A stretch of DNA of 64,000 bases from Blastocladiella emersonii ATCC 22665 (GCA_025594325.1 JANHCV010000006.1:558001-622000), one strand, 5' to 3'. Counted from the first letter of the stretch, positions 32,663-42,026 are shown. Notes: a model not told the origin generated them from the sequence alone. Translations and numbers: made by a program.

Positions 32663-35476
32663 TCAGCGCATAAAGAAGAGGTCAAGAGTGACGTGAACGG
32701 ATTGGGTCATGGAAACGGTGGAAGACCACGTAAACCCGTACTGCTTTCCGGCTTCAAGGTACACTGTAGCACTGCCTCCCATGTACTGATCTGACGCGAA
32801 CTTACAGAGAGCTCGTGCCAGCAGTCCAATGTAGTCCTTACCCGCTACCGTCGAGTCGGTGGCATTATACAGCGAGTAAGTCGCGATGTGCTCCGTGACC
32901 GTACTTCCCTGCGTGTACCAGCCCTGACTGCGTAGTGCGTACCATCCCGTTGCGCTGACAGTGAAACAGCCGTTGGTTGCTCCAAGACCCAGGAACCCGG
33001 GACTTGTCGAGTTAACGATCGCCGCGCCTTGACTGTTTGCGCCCGTGATGACCTGGGATTGTCCGGATAAAAACGACAAACTCGCCGAGTTGATGAAAAC
33101 CTGTCCCCACCGATTTGTAGCCATGAGATTATCGACGTACGCTTTATTCGCGGCATCTGTGCCCGCCACTGGAGCAAGGTCGAGTGTGAGTTGGCCAGTG
33201 AACCGACCAGTGCCGTTGACTCGAAGTTTTTCTGTTCCAAGGGTCGCTGATCCGATGACCACGTTCCCACCGCCAGCTGCCAGGGATACGCCGCCCGTCG
33301 TTGCGGATGCGAGTTCGAGATTCCCTGCGGCAGTACATGCGAGATTGTTCTTGATGACGCCAGCTTGTTTAAAGTCGACGTACGTCAGCGTGTTTACCGC
33401 ACTGTCAAAGACCATATTCGCGCTCGTAAAGTTTCGGACCAGAATGTTGGGCACGGACAGTTGTTTATTCACTCCAAGTCCGCCGTTAATCGTGATCGCA
33501 CCAGATGAAGTCGATGTGCTATCCGTCGTATTCGTAAACGCAAACGTCGCGCCAAGTCCAAGTGCGGATTGAGGCACTGTGCCTGTTAGTGCGGATGCGC
33601 TCACGGATGTCACTTTTGAGGAAATATCGGGAAGACGGGCAATGTCGATGGTTCCTGCGAGTTTCGTAGCGTCAATTCCTGTGGCCAGTTTGAGATTCCC
33701 GATAGAACCGTCCGCGATACGTGCCACGTCCAGAGTTCCAGTGAGCTTTGTAGCGGAAACGTCCGCGACTTTGATGTCCGAGACAGCACCGCTTGCAAGC
33801 TGGCTATTTCCAATGGATCCGGCCGAGACTTTGGCGCCATCAATACCCATTGCAAGTTTGAGATTGCCAATCGAACCGTCCGCAATTCGTGCAACATCGA
33901 GTGTGCCAGTGAGCTTGGAAGCCGAAACGTCCGCGACCTTGATGTCCGAGACAGCACCGCTTGCGAGTTGGGCATTTCCAATAGATCCGGCCGTGACTTT
34001 GGCGCCATCAATTCCCGTTGCGAGTTTGAGATTGCCAATCGAACCGTCAGCAATGCGTGCAACATCGAGTGTACCTGTCAGCTTTGCGGCAGAAACGTCC
34101 GCGACCTTGATGTCCGAGACAGCACCGCTTGCGAGTTGGGCATTGCCAATAGATCCGGCCGTGACTTTGGCGCCATCAATTCCCGTTGCGAGTTTGAGAT
34201 TGCCAATCGAACCGTCAGCAATGCGTGCAACATCGAGTGTACCTGTCAGCTTTGCGGCAGAAACGTCCGCGACCTTGATGTCCGAGACAGCACCGCTTGC
34301 GAGTTGGACATTGCCAATAGATCCGGCCGTGACTTTGGCGCCGTCGATTCCCGTTGCAAGTTTGGCGTTCGAAACAGCCAAGTCAGCGAGTGCTGATGTA
34401 CCTACTGAACCCGCAACGAGCTTTCCACCAGAAACACTCACAAGTTTGGCATCCGAAACAGATGCATCAACAAGTGCAAGGCCGGACAGAGAACCAACTT
34501 TGTTTGAAACATCAGGGAGTCGAGCCAAGTCAATGGTTCCAGTCGTAATCTTTGCAGCATCTACGGCACCGATTTGGGCATTTGTGATCTGCCCGTTCAA
34601 CTTGGTCGTTTCAAGGGAGGCAATCATCCCTGAGAATACCGTGGGGATGTTCGCAGCAGCAAGTACGCCCGAAACCTTGGATGCGGACACTCCGGCGATT
34701 TGGGAGTCGGTGATGAGTCCAGTGATGGTCGATGCAGCTGTCGATGTCGTTGCGGGAAGACACGACACCGGAACCAATCCAGTGAGTTTGCCAGCGTCAA
34801 TAGTCAAAGGGAGATTAGCCGCGGCAAGTGTACCGCCGATTCGGCCCGCGTCGATCGTGTTTGGGAGCTGACTCTGTGCAAATTGGCCCACGACCTTGGT
34901 CGCTGAAACGCTGGCAATGTTTGCGTCGGCAACGGGTTCAGCCAGCATGGCGTTTGTGATCCGCGGAGCCGTAACTTTTGTCCATGGCACACTTGTGAGT
35001 TTCTCAGGCGTGACAGATGCATCGACCAGCTTTGCCGTGGTCACTGAACCATCTTGAATCGCCGCAGACGTCACTGATCCAGCTGCAAGACCGGACTTGA
35101 CATAGATTCCCTGTGCCCCAACTCCAAGCGTCGCGTCGTCCACCTTTACCGATACGACGTTTCCAATGACATTCACACCAGGACCTGCGCCAATCACGTT
35201 TGAAAGTTTTGATTCAAGGTGGGCCTTGGTCACGGCATGCGTTGGAAGTGTGGGTGGCTCAGATAGCGTGACTTGGGAGAATCCAGGTAGGTCACTCACT
35301 GCAACGGTCTTGCCAGTAACAACGATGTTGGTCCCCGCAGCCACTCCAGAGTTGGCGTTACAGTACGCCTTTGTTGCAAGGTTTGAGACGCTGTCAATGG
35401 CCACCGGATCGGCGACCACAGTTGGAGTACCGGTACCAGGTGCGTACCCAAAGATGTTTCGCGTGTTCAAGTCCAT
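32663..35476 (-). CDS. Large repetitive fibre/attachment-like protein
   Basis: 937 aa. The central third consists of 56-residue repeats (168 bp in DNA, about 33,620-34,370), each with DGSIGNLKLATGID, AKVTAGSIGN and SDIKVADVS blocks. Shorter degenerate SxIxxxKL units flank them. Next comes GAITINGGLGVNKQL, a motif common in phage and large-virus fibres, and a C-terminal domain (CFTVSATGWYALRS...TLDLFFMR) that resembles a C1q/TNF-like beta-sandwich head. Likely a trimeric fibre for host attachment; this is inference from architecture. The start has the viral motif GTGTAA-ATG. The repeats could change copy number by recombination. Confidence 0.75.
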   Translation of the reverse strand: MDLNTRNIFGYAPGTGTPTVVADPVAIDSVSNLATKAYCNANSGVAAGTNIVVTGKTVAVSDLPGFSQVTLSEPPTLPTHAVTKAHLESKLSNVIGAGPGVNVIGNVVSVKVDDATLGVGAQGIYVKSGLAAGSVTSAAIQDGSVTTAKLVDASVTPEKLTSVPWTKVTAPRITNAMLAEPVADANIASVSATKVVGQFAQSQLPNTIDAGRIGGTLAAANLPLTIDAGKLTGLVPVSCLPATTSTAASTITGLITDSQIAGVSASKVSGVLAAANIPTVFSGMIASLETTKLNGQITNAQIGAVDAAKITTGTIDLARLPDVSNKVGSLSGLALVDASVSDAKLVSVSGGKLVAGSVGTSALADLAVSNAKLATGIDGAKVTAGSIGNVQLASGAVSDIKVADVSAAKLTGTLDVARIADGSIGNLKLATGIDGAKVTAGSIGNAQLASGAVSDIKVADVSAAKLTGTLDVARIADGSIGNLKLATGIDGAKVTAGSIGNAQLASGAVSDIKVADVSASKLTGTLDVARIADGSIGNLKLAMGIDGAKVSAGSIGNSQLASGAVSDIKVADVSATKLTGTLDVARIADGSIGNLKLATGIDATKLAGTIDIARLPDISSKVTSVSASALTGTVPQSALGLGATFAFTNTTDSTSTSSGAITINGGLGVNKQLSVPNILVRNFTSANMVFDSAVNTLTYVDFKQAGVIKNNLACTAAGNLELASATTGGVSLAAGGGNVVIGSATLGTEKLRVNGTGRFTGQLTLDLAPVAGTDAANKAYVDNLMATNRWGQVFINSASLSFLSGQSQVITGANSQGAAIVNSTSPGFLGLGATNGCFTVSATGWYALRSQGWYTQGSTVTEHIATYSLYNATDSTVAGKDYIGLLARALCKFASDQYMGGSATVYLEAGKQYGFTWSSTVSMTQSVHVTLDLFFMR

Positions 35477-35527
35477 TTACACTTTGGAGAGATAAAAATG
35501 CACGACATGACCGTACGCTGACACGGG

Positions 35528-35541
35528 CATCCCTGGGGATG
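35528..35541. promoter_or_regulatory. CATCCCTGGGGATG palindrome in the divergent fibre/35592 promoter
   Basis: Perfect-type palindrome lying between two divergent viral genes. The same word occurs in both TIRs and within several viral genes. Confidence 0.35.
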
Positions 35542-35591
35542 TCGCCGATCACTGCCCACGCCGCTGAATTTAAAATCGTGCGTTCAAGTAA

Positions 35592-36371
35592 ATGGCATCC
35601 ACAACTGCAAACGGCTCACTCCGCGTCCGAACGTTCTCGTCCCAGGTCATGGACCAGCGCCACCAAGACCTCAATATCCAACTTGCCAATGGAAGTGTCG
35701 ATATTGAAACTGACGCCGTACTGCGACTGCACTCAAATACCAAGGAAGACGGCGCCGTGTTTAGCATTACAGGACCGGGCAGCGAAGGAGAAACTACGCG
35801 ATTTGCAATGTCGCCATGGCGGTATCGACCAGGTGGTCCGCAGTACGCAATGGAGGCCGAAGACATGGGTAACGGCACCGTAGAGGTTTGCCAGTACGTT
35901 GCTCCGCCTGGCCGTAACGACGATCCGCCTGAAGTTGTCACGAATCTGTCATATCACGGCCTCAGTATCCTGCACAATGGCCCACCGCCAGACGAAAACG
36001 CGTTCCACGTCAAGGGCGACGTTCGCATGGACGGAACCGTGGAAGCCGATTACTTTGGTTCCCATAGCCTGCCCATCAAACGCGTTTTGCTCGATTACGA
36101 CATGACGCTGTCCGAGTCGCAGCACACTTTCGACATCACCAATATCCTCCCAACACCGGATCTGAACCACATTGTGGGATGCCAAGTGTACTTTCGCGAT
36201 ATCTACCGCCACCGCCTTCATCTCGATACTGCAGCCCATTCTGTAGAGTTTGACAAGGACGAACAGAACAGGGTCACAATGACCATTGTCAAGGACATGT
36301 CTGGGTACCAGTTCTTTGTCCGAGTGCTCTTGGACGTCTGTAAAGTGCCCGTCGGCCGCACAAGTACTTGA
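35592..36371 (+). CDS. PLV virion-associated candidate, unknown function
   Basis: 259 aa, no firm family. It is beta-rich, with FHVKGDVRMDGTVEADYF, a pattern seen in fibre and tail-spike shafts, at about residues 137-154. First of a plus-strand cluster that ends with the capsid genes. Start motif AAGTAA-ATG. A minor structural protein is plausible from context only. Confidence 0.65.
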   Translation: MASTTANGSLRVRTFSSQVMDQRHQDLNIQLANGSVDIETDAVLRLHSNTKEDGAVFSITGPGSEGETTRFAMSPWRYRPGGPQYAMEAEDMGNGTVEVCQYVAPPGRNDDPPEVVTNLSYHGLSILHNGPPPDENAFHVKGDVRMDGTVEADYFGSHSLPIKRVLLDYDMTLSESQHTFDITNILPTPDLNHIVGCQVYFRDIYRHRLHLDTAAHSVEFDKDEQNRVTMTIVKDMSGYQFFVRVLLDVCKVPVGRTST

Positions 36372-36397
36372 AATCTTTTTGACGGGCTTCAGTAAAG

Positions 36398-36649
36398 ATG
36401 GATTTGTCCGAGTTTGTCCTGATCAACGACCCACGGAATACGATTAGCGACGACGTGTCCATTGCCTTTTCGCTTCAGGAACGGCCCGCGGAACCGGTAG
36501 AAAACCAAATCTCTGGAAAACGACAGGCAAAGCGTCTCCGTAAGATGCAAGACCTGGTTCGCCAACACACAAGTGACCCGCACAAAGAAAACATTTCTCG
36601 GATCAGACAGCGAATGCTCTTGAAACTGAAAACGAAGACTGCGTCGTAG
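36398..36649 (+). CDS. Small basic PLV protein
   Basis: 83 aa; the C-terminal half is strongly basic and helical (KRQAKRLRKMQ, RIRQRMLLKLKTK). Start motif CAGTAAAG-ATG. Tight spacing (26 bp after the preceding gene). It might bind DNA; no family recognised. Confidence 0.6.
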   Translation: MDLSEFVLINDPRNTISDDVSIAFSLQERPAEPVENQISGKRQAKRLRKMQDLVRQHTSDPHKENISRIRQRMLLKLKTKTAS

Positions 36650-36674
36650 AAATCTTTTTCTGAGGATACTGTAA

Positions 36675-37205
36675 ATGCCGCGCACTCAGCCCGTAGAGGA
36701 GCCCATCCTTGAAACATCCGCGACAGATACCTCAGATGCCTCGGTTGAGGAAGTTCTTTCTGAAATCAAGAATGCGAAACTGTGGAAACAGAAACGTGGC
36801 GGCAGTGCACTCCCTAAAGAAACTGATCCGGACGTGATCAAGCAGCGGCGACTGGATGCACTGGCGAAAGCACGCGAAATCCGTGCCGCCAATCTGGCCC
36901 AACGCAAGAAAGACCTCGCTGCCGCACAAAAGACCAAGCTCAAGGAACTCGCTACTCGGATCGCTTCCAAGAAAGCGGCTGTGCAAGTGTCCGAGTCGGA
37001 ATCGGAGGAAGAAATTGTCGTGTACAAGCCCAAGCCCAAGAAACAGCGCCAACGCGTCGTGTATGTCTCGGAATCCGAGTCAGAGAGCTCGTATGATGAC
37101 CCGCCGCCCAAACCTGTGCCCAAACCCGCTGCCAAACCAAAACGACTCCAGAATCCCCGTCAGCCCAAATCTGCAGTGCAAGACTTTTCGCATCTTTTTT
37201 CCTGA
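36675..37205 (+). CDS. Lys/Arg-rich PLV protein with acidic serine motifs
   Basis: 176 aa. A basic helix (residues about 55-100) is followed by two SESESE acidic/serine clusters and a Pro/Lys-rich tail, ending in SAVQDFSHLFS. It is compositionally like a virion core or DNA-packaging protein. The repeated SESESE stretches could be casein-kinase sites. Start motif ACTGTAA-ATG. Confidence 0.6.
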   Translation: MPRTQPVEEPILETSATDTSDASVEEVLSEIKNAKLWKQKRGGSALPKETDPDVIKQRRLDALAKAREIRAANLAQRKKDLAAAQKTKLKELATRIASKKAAVQVSESESEEEIVVYKPKPKKQRQRVVYVSESESESSYDDPPPKPVPKPAAKPKRLQNPRQPKSAVQDFSHLFS

Positions 37206-37220
37206 GCCTATAGTTAAACA

Positions 37221-37526
37221 ATGTGGTTTGCAAACGCTTGGAATAACTTGAAAGGATACGCGGGGATTGCCGCCAAAGCGCTCGTTACTGGTATCGACTA
37301 TGGGAAACGCATTCTCCACGAGAAAGTCTCGCCCGTTATACATAATACCAAGTACTACAGCGGCATGATCTCGAGTCTTCCGATTCCCGTCCTTCGCGAC
37401 ATTGCAGCTGGCGTGAACCTTGCAAGCGGCCTGGCTGAGGAAGCCATTCTCCGCGTTGATCCGATTCTTGACAGTATTGCCCACGTAGGGCACGCTATAG
37501 ACCGAGCGCTTTCAGAAGGCGCCTAA
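37221..37526 (+). CDS. Small amphipathic PLV protein
   Basis: 101 aa with an amphipathic N-terminus (MWFANAWNNLKGYAGIAAKAL) and a Gly/Ala-rich second half. Position among capsid genes and amphipathic character recall minor virion proteins that interact with membranes, but no homology is claimed. Start motif TATAGTTAAACA-ATG. Confidence 0.6.
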   Translation: MWFANAWNNLKGYAGIAAKALVTGIDYGKRILHEKVSPVIHNTKYYSGMISSLPIPVLRDIAAGVNLASGLAEEAILRVDPILDSIAHVGHAIDRALSEGA

Positions 37527-37555
37527 ATATTTTCTCATCACACATTAAATCAGTC

Positions 37556-37648
37556 ATGTTCTCAACTACTTTAATGTATTTTGGCGGATACGTTCTCGCC
37601 GTAGAGTGTGTCCAGTGTGCTCTGTGGCTCAAACGCAAATACTTTTGA
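37556..37648 (+). CDS. Very small PLV membrane-like ORF
   Basis: 30 aa with one hydrophobic stretch (TLMYFGGYVLAV) and a basic end (LKRKYF). Preceded by ACATTAAATCAGTC, which resembles the element's start motif (compare ACATTAA-ATG of the capsid gene). It fills the gap before the ATPase. Short, so evidence is limited. Confidence 0.35.
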   Translation: MFSTTLMYFGGYVLAVECVQCALWLKRKYF

Positions 37649-37663
37649 TGGTATACCGTAAAG

Positions 37664-38425
37664 ATGTTCGAAATCAAACCGTTACGAGAAAAGGGCGACG
37701 CCAAGGGCCCGGACTCGCTCATCCCCAAAGTGTGCTTTTCGTGTGCGATCGTAGCATGTCGTGGAAGTGGCAAGACGCTCACGCTACTGAACATGATCAC
37801 ACGCTTTTACAAGGGCCAGTTTAGCCGGCTTGTCGTGTGCTGTCCATCGTTTGAAAGCGACGAGAAGTGGAAACACATCTTCGCGCCAGGAATCCTCTCA
37901 AAGCCCCGCCGCAAAGACAAGGCCGAAGCGCAACTGTTCCCAGACGATGACCTTGAAGACCCCACCGTTCCATCCGAGGCGGATGTCCATACGGATGCCG
38001 CGACCTTTGAAAACGTGGTCTACGAACTCATCGAGTCGCAAAAAGCCATCCCCAAACGCGATCGACAGCCCGTACTCCTTGTACTCGACGATTGCGCGGC
38101 AACGGGTGTGCTTAAAAGCAAAGTCCTCATTGATTGTGTCATGAACGGGCGACACTACATGATTTCCACGGTCTACGTCACACAATCTTACTTCCAGCTT
38201 GCCAAGCCGCTTCGTCTCAACACAACCAACTTTCTGTTGTTCTCAACGGGTAATCAAAAGGAAGTGAAAAACTTTTACGAGGAGCATCATTGTGGCAAGA
38301 CTTGGGACCGGTGGTTGCAGATCTATAATCACTGTACTGCCGAGGACTATTCGTTCATGCACGTCAATTACAAGAATAGCAAGGCGAGACTGCTCACCGA
38401 ACGGTTCGAAAAGTACGTGAATTAA
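37664..38425 (+). CDS. A32-like (FtsK/HerA superfamily) genome-packaging ATPase
   Basis: 253 aa. Walker A ACRGSGKT at residues 31-38 and Walker B LLVLDD at residues 138-143, followed by the sensor-like STVYVTQSY. This combination and length are standard for the packaging ATPases of PLVs, virophages and Polintons, which pump genome into the capsid. It lies directly upstream of both capsid genes, the usual morphogenesis module. Start motif CCGTAAAG-ATG. Confidence 0.88.
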   Translation: MFEIKPLREKGDAKGPDSLIPKVCFSCAIVACRGSGKTLTLLNMITRFYKGQFSRLVVCCPSFESDEKWKHIFAPGILSKPRRKDKAEAQLFPDDDLEDPTVPSEADVHTDAATFENVVYELIESQKAIPKRDRQPVLLVLDDCAATGVLKSKVLIDCVMNGRHYMISTVYVTQSYFQLAKPLRLNTTNFLLFSTGNQKEVKNFYEEHHCGKTWDRWLQIYNHCTAEDYSFMHVNYKNSKARLLTERFEKYVN

Positions 38426-38443
38426 ATTCCTTGGGTACTGTAA

Positions 38444-39637
38444 ATGAATCGGCAACGCCCAAGCACGCGTCCAACGTCCCGCGCACCAACTGGGTCGCGG
38501 CCCGAGACTGACACTGACCGGATCCGAAACAAGGAACACGATATCCCCATTGCGCAAAGGCCCATGAAACGCGTCCTTAAGATCAAGAAGATTGTGAGTA
38601 TCTCCAGGGATGGCACGAAAAAAGTCTTTCGACCAGTGAACCCAGTGTCGGCTGAGGCAAAGGCTAAGCGACGCATGCTCAAGGAACTTCCGAACGTACC
38701 CACAGTGACTCGCCGTGATCTGGAAGCGACTGCGCCCATGCCGTTTTCCATTGACGCCGTTCCCGTCGATACAGTATCAAGTGCGGTCTACGTGGCTCCC
38801 ATTGATGCTCGGAGCAGGGCACTCGAAGTACAGCACCAAACATCGCATCCCACTGAGGAGCACGTCTTCACTTTCACCAACGCGGATGTCCAGGCAGACG
38901 GCCGTATTCCGCTCCCACCTGGTTCAAGGTTCTCGCACGTCCGACTCTTGGATTTTACAATAGAGAACAACATCTATAGCGTCGATGCGACAAACGACTT
39001 TCTGGATATGACTGTGTTCCCGCTTGGAACATCGCTGGATCAAGTCAAGAGTGGGCAAGTCACTGGGTTACGGTCAAAGTATACGATTCCCCGCGGATTT
39101 TATACGCAGGCAACACTTGCATCCACTCTGGCCAGCGTGACTGGGTACTTTAATCCCAACAGCGACGGCGATCTGAAACTTGAGGTCAGTTTCAATGCCA
39201 TTCGCTTCGTTGCTGAACTCCGACTTGTCAAGGGCGCAAATGCAGAGTGTTTCATCGTCCATCCATGTAAACTCGCAAGCGACTTTTTAGGTCTCTCACA
39301 CGAACAGTTTAACGTGCCAGCTCGACTGATTGTGGGTGACCGTTGCGTGGACATGACCGGCGGACTGTTCTCACTTGTGATCCACAGCTCGGAACTTGGG
39401 AGTGCGACCACCAATAAACGTCTTCATGGCGCCAATCACAAACCCGTTCTCGCTGCCTTTCCCATCAACAGTTCACCAGGATATGCCACAACCTATCGCA
39501 GTCCATCGACCAGTATGAGCTGGTTCGGGTACCAGCGCGACCTGGACACGTTCTCGATCGAGTTTTCCGAAGGGTCCACAGGCCGTCGGCTCGATACCAC
39601 AAGTTGCCAGTGGTTTATGACGCTGTGTTTCTCGTAA
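38444..39637 (+). CDS. Penton-like minor capsid protein
   Basis: 397 aa. A basic, Pro-rich N-terminal arm (residues 1-90) precedes a beta-rich domain with YTIPRGFYTQATLASTL and DFLGLSHEQ, signatures common in single jelly-roll minor capsid proteins of PLVs and virophages. Positioned between the packaging ATPase and the presumed major capsid gene, as in related elements. Start motif ACTGTAA-ATG. A structure prediction showing one jelly roll would settle it. Confidence 0.7.
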   Translation: MNRQRPSTRPTSRAPTGSRPETDTDRIRNKEHDIPIAQRPMKRVLKIKKIVSISRDGTKKVFRPVNPVSAEAKAKRRMLKELPNVPTVTRRDLEATAPMPFSIDAVPVDTVSSAVYVAPIDARSRALEVQHQTSHPTEEHVFTFTNADVQADGRIPLPPGSRFSHVRLLDFTIENNIYSVDATNDFLDMTVFPLGTSLDQVKSGQVTGLRSKYTIPRGFYTQATLASTLASVTGYFNPNSDGDLKLEVSFNAIRFVAELRLVKGANAECFIVHPCKLASDFLGLSHEQFNVPARLIVGDRCVDMTGGLFSLVIHSSELGSATTNKRLHGANHKPVLAAFPINSSPGYATTYRSPSTSMSWFGYQRDLDTFSIEFSEGSTGRRLDTTSCQWFMTLCFS

Positions 39638-39668
39638 AGTGTACATTTTTTTTATTGCGCGACATTAA

Positions 39669-40883
39669 ATGTCCAGTTCGCTAAAACTCTACGACTCCCA
39701 GCCCGAAATCGCGCCCGAGGAAATCCTTTACCGCGTTCCTGAGCACGTTTCAGGGACTCGTGTGTACAACACGGTTCGTTCAACCACTGGCGGAGTGTTC
39801 TCGGATGCCAATCGCCAGATCCGGTTCCGCATCCCTGGCGTAAAGACTAAGATGATTGATCCGACGACACTGTTCTTTGTATTCAATCACAATGCCACTT
39901 CGAGCAATAACCAGATCGTCATGGACGAGAACGCGTTCAGCTGCATCGAAAGCATCCGTGCAACCGACGAGAAAGGCACAGTCCTATTCAAAGAGAACGA
40001 GTACGCGCGCCTCCATGCTATCCTGCTCGATACGACTTGCAACGAGTCCCAGCGCAAGAATCTTTTCCACCTGGGCTGTGGGCCAAAGACATCGCGCCCG
40101 CTCGGCCGCAAGTACATGGTCCATCTCAAGGGACTGTTCGACGTGAAGACCTTTATTCCCACGTCCATGTTCGGGTTCATCGACATTGACATCAACCTTC
40201 GTCCTGGCGCACAGTGGCACGTCACCACCGAGAACGGCGCTCCCTCAGAGAACCTTGAGTATGCACTGACCAACTGTGAGCTCCAGTTTGAGGAGGTAGA
40301 GCTGTCGCCCCAGATCAACGCTGTACTTGCAAAGCGCTGGATGAACGAGGGAATCAAGTTTCACTTCTCGAGCTTTACTCACTTTGGTAAAACCCTGAAT
40401 GCAGGCGTAAACACCATCGTCATCCCTAACCGCAACCGCTCCCAAAAGACTGTGATCGCGTCTATGCAGCTGTCAAGTCTGGTCAATCTAAACCAAATCA
40501 CAGAAATGTCCAAGACGTACACCCGCGCGTGTCGTCTGCTTTCTTACCAGTTCAAGATTGGCAATACTTATTACCCATCAAAGCCTGTGGCTGATGTTTC
40601 AGAGGCGTGGTGTGAGGTCGTCAAGGCGTTTTCGCATAACGTCCGTGGGGTTGTGGAGTTCTCAAATTACTATGGTCCTCAAAGCACCAAGTTCTTCATT
40701 GCCCAAAACCTGAACGTCGTCCGATCGGCTATCAGTGGCAACAGCGACGGTGTGGTCTCACAGCTGCCCATTGATCTGATTCTGACTCTACCCGCCGACT
40801 CTCCGCCTATCCGCTTTGATGCTTGGGTTGAGCACGACGTCGTGGTGGTCGCAAAGGCTTTGGGCACAACCGTGATCCACTAA
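39669..40883 (+). CDS. Candidate major capsid protein (double jelly-roll type)
   Basis: 404 aa, beta-strand-rich throughout. It shows FKIGNTYYPSKPV and a closing FDAWVEHDVVVVAKA, both typical of PLV major capsid proteins, and occupies the usual MCP position after the penton gene. It is somewhat shorter than many PLV MCPs. It would form the pseudo-hexameric capsomers. Start motif ACATTAA-ATG. Confidence 0.75.
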   Translation: MSSSLKLYDSQPEIAPEEILYRVPEHVSGTRVYNTVRSTTGGVFSDANRQIRFRIPGVKTKMIDPTTLFFVFNHNATSSNNQIVMDENAFSCIESIRATDEKGTVLFKENEYARLHAILLDTTCNESQRKNLFHLGCGPKTSRPLGRKYMVHLKGLFDVKTFIPTSMFGFIDIDINLRPGAQWHVTTENGAPSENLEYALTNCELQFEEVELSPQINAVLAKRWMNEGIKFHFSSFTHFGKTLNAGVNTIVIPNRNRSQKTVIASMQLSSLVNLNQITEMSKTYTRACRLLSYQFKIGNTYYPSKPVADVSEAWCEVVKAFSHNVRGVVEFSNYYGPQSTKFFIAQNLNVVRSAISGNSDGVVSQLPIDLILTLPADSPPIRFDAWVEHDVVVVAKALGTTVIH

Positions 40884-40969
40884 AGTTTTTTCGGGGCGAT
40901 GGTAAGCGGCAACTCGTTCAAACGCAATGTGCTACGGGATTCTTTTCGGCCGCAAAGTCAAGGAACACC

Positions 40970-41146
40970 ATGGGAACGAGTTGTATTACTTCCCAGGGTA
41001 CACCATCCCCAAATCCCACCGTGTACATCCCCGAGACTGTCTTGCCCATCGAGATGCTGAGCGCTCCAAAGCCAGGAACGATCAAGTACACGGCGGTCCG
41101 TGGCACACGGAAGCCCGGCGAGAAATACACCGTGTACTTTGAATGA
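40970..41146 (+). CDS. Small PLV ORF downstream of the capsid gene
   Basis: 58 aa. The TVYIPETVLPIEML and IKYTAVRGTRK segments read like real protein, but the start is uncertain: the same frame stays open upstream without an ATG, and an alternative ATG in another frame occurs at 40927. A GGTAAG motif lies at 40901. Function unknown. Confidence 0.35.
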   Translation: MGTSCITSQGTPSPNPTVYIPETVLPIEMLSAPKPGTIKYTAVRGTRKPGEKYTVYFE

Positions 41147-41185
41147 AATACCTTTCAGAATTACCTCCATGTACCTCTGAAAGAC

Positions 41186-41350
41186 TTAGTCGCTAAAATA
41201 TTCGTCGCTATCGTAGTCTGTGCGTTTGTACGTCACTCGGCGTTCGCAGCGCGGACAGAGAATGGTTGCACGGACGATATCGTGCTGATCAAGCCAACCT
41301 GGAATGCGATCGTGGTCGCATGGCGCCTGGAATCGAGTTGGTACTGCCAT
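41186..41350 (-). CDS. Small PLV zinc-ribbon-like protein
   Basis: 54 aa. Contains CDHDRIPGW and CPRCERR, suggesting one Cys/His zinc site, and an acidic tail (DYDSDEYFSD). The start is in the perfect viral context TTTGTAA-ATG, which strongly supports expression despite its size. Same strand as the interrupted zinc-finger gene and 24 bp downstream of it. Confidence 0.55.
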   Translation of the reverse strand: MAVPTRFQAPCDHDRIPGWLDQHDIVRATILCPRCERRVTYKRTDYDSDEYFSD

Positions 41351-41374
41351 TTACAAAGTCTTGAGAGAAAGAAT

Positions 41375-41845
41375 TCAGTGTGCGTTCCACTCGTTTACTT
41401 TGCACATCCGTGGGGATGTCCGGTACTTGTTGTACACGTCTCCGAATCCACCAGAGACTTTCTCCTGAATAGCAAGTTTAGCCGGATCAGTGTCTTTGAG
41501 AATCGACTCTGCACCCATCAGGAACCATTGTTGGCGCTTTTGCGCGAGTGCGTGCTCGTAGTCAGCCTTCATCTGGTCGCGGGTCTTACGAAAAACCTCT
41601 TCATTTGCTACTGATATCCGTGCCAGAGCGTGGTGGTGGTGGATACAACCCAGACATTCTGTGCGAGGCTGCTGGAGCTGCCGCTGTAGATATTCATTGC
41701 GTTTAGTCAGGACTTTGAAAAGGTCAATGAAAAAGGGCTGTGCGCCGGATCTACAAACAGGGCAGAGCTTGGTAACGCGTTTCAAACAAATCTTACAAAC
41801 TTCCACGCCGCACCCTTGGCACTGCTTGAGACGGCCGGTTGGGGG
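41375..41845 (-). pseudogene. PLV zinc-finger/RING-like gene, 3' part (split by the retrotransposon)
   Basis: C-terminal 157 codons of a gene whose first 14 codons lie at 47138-47179 on the far side of the chromovirus. This part contains CQGCGVEVCKICLKR and CPVCRSG, a treble-clef or RING-like cluster, followed by a coiled coil (RNEYLQRQLQQ) and a helical tail. The two parts are in register once the retroelement and one copy of its CTCGC duplication are discounted (about 170 codons in all). A CATCCGTGGGGATG palindrome lies inside. The gene is presumed inactive. Confidence 0.75.
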
Positions 41846-41850
41846 CTCGC
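41846..41850. repeat. Target-site duplication of the chromovirus, left copy (CTCGC)
   Basis: CTCGC abuts the 5' LTR; the same bases follow the 3' LTR at 47138-47142. Confidence 0.9.
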
Positions 41851-42024
41851 TGTCACGGTTCAGTGATCCGACGGCTCGGGCTGGTGGCGCGGGCTGGTGG
41901 CGCAGTCCCTCATAAGCCGAGCGTTGCCCTCGCTCTCCCTCTCTCTTGTCATTCGTGATACAATCATTCATTATCCGGCTAGTCATTCCTCGTGGCACAA
42001 GACCCTCCCCCTCGGCACCTTACA
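41851..42024 (+). repeat. 5' LTR of the chromovirus (174 bp)
   Basis: Begins TGTCACGG, ends CTTACA. Contains a CATAAG TATA-like word near 41911, about 40 bp upstream of GTGATACAA at 41955. Confidence 0.95.
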
Positions 42025-42026
42025 CT

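Noticed and set aside
33579-34871. A 430-codon plus-strand frame over the fibre repeats
   Set aside because: It is antisense to the fibre gene; its repeats mirror the 168-bp units and it lacks a viral start motif. The minus-strand protein has clear fibre signatures.
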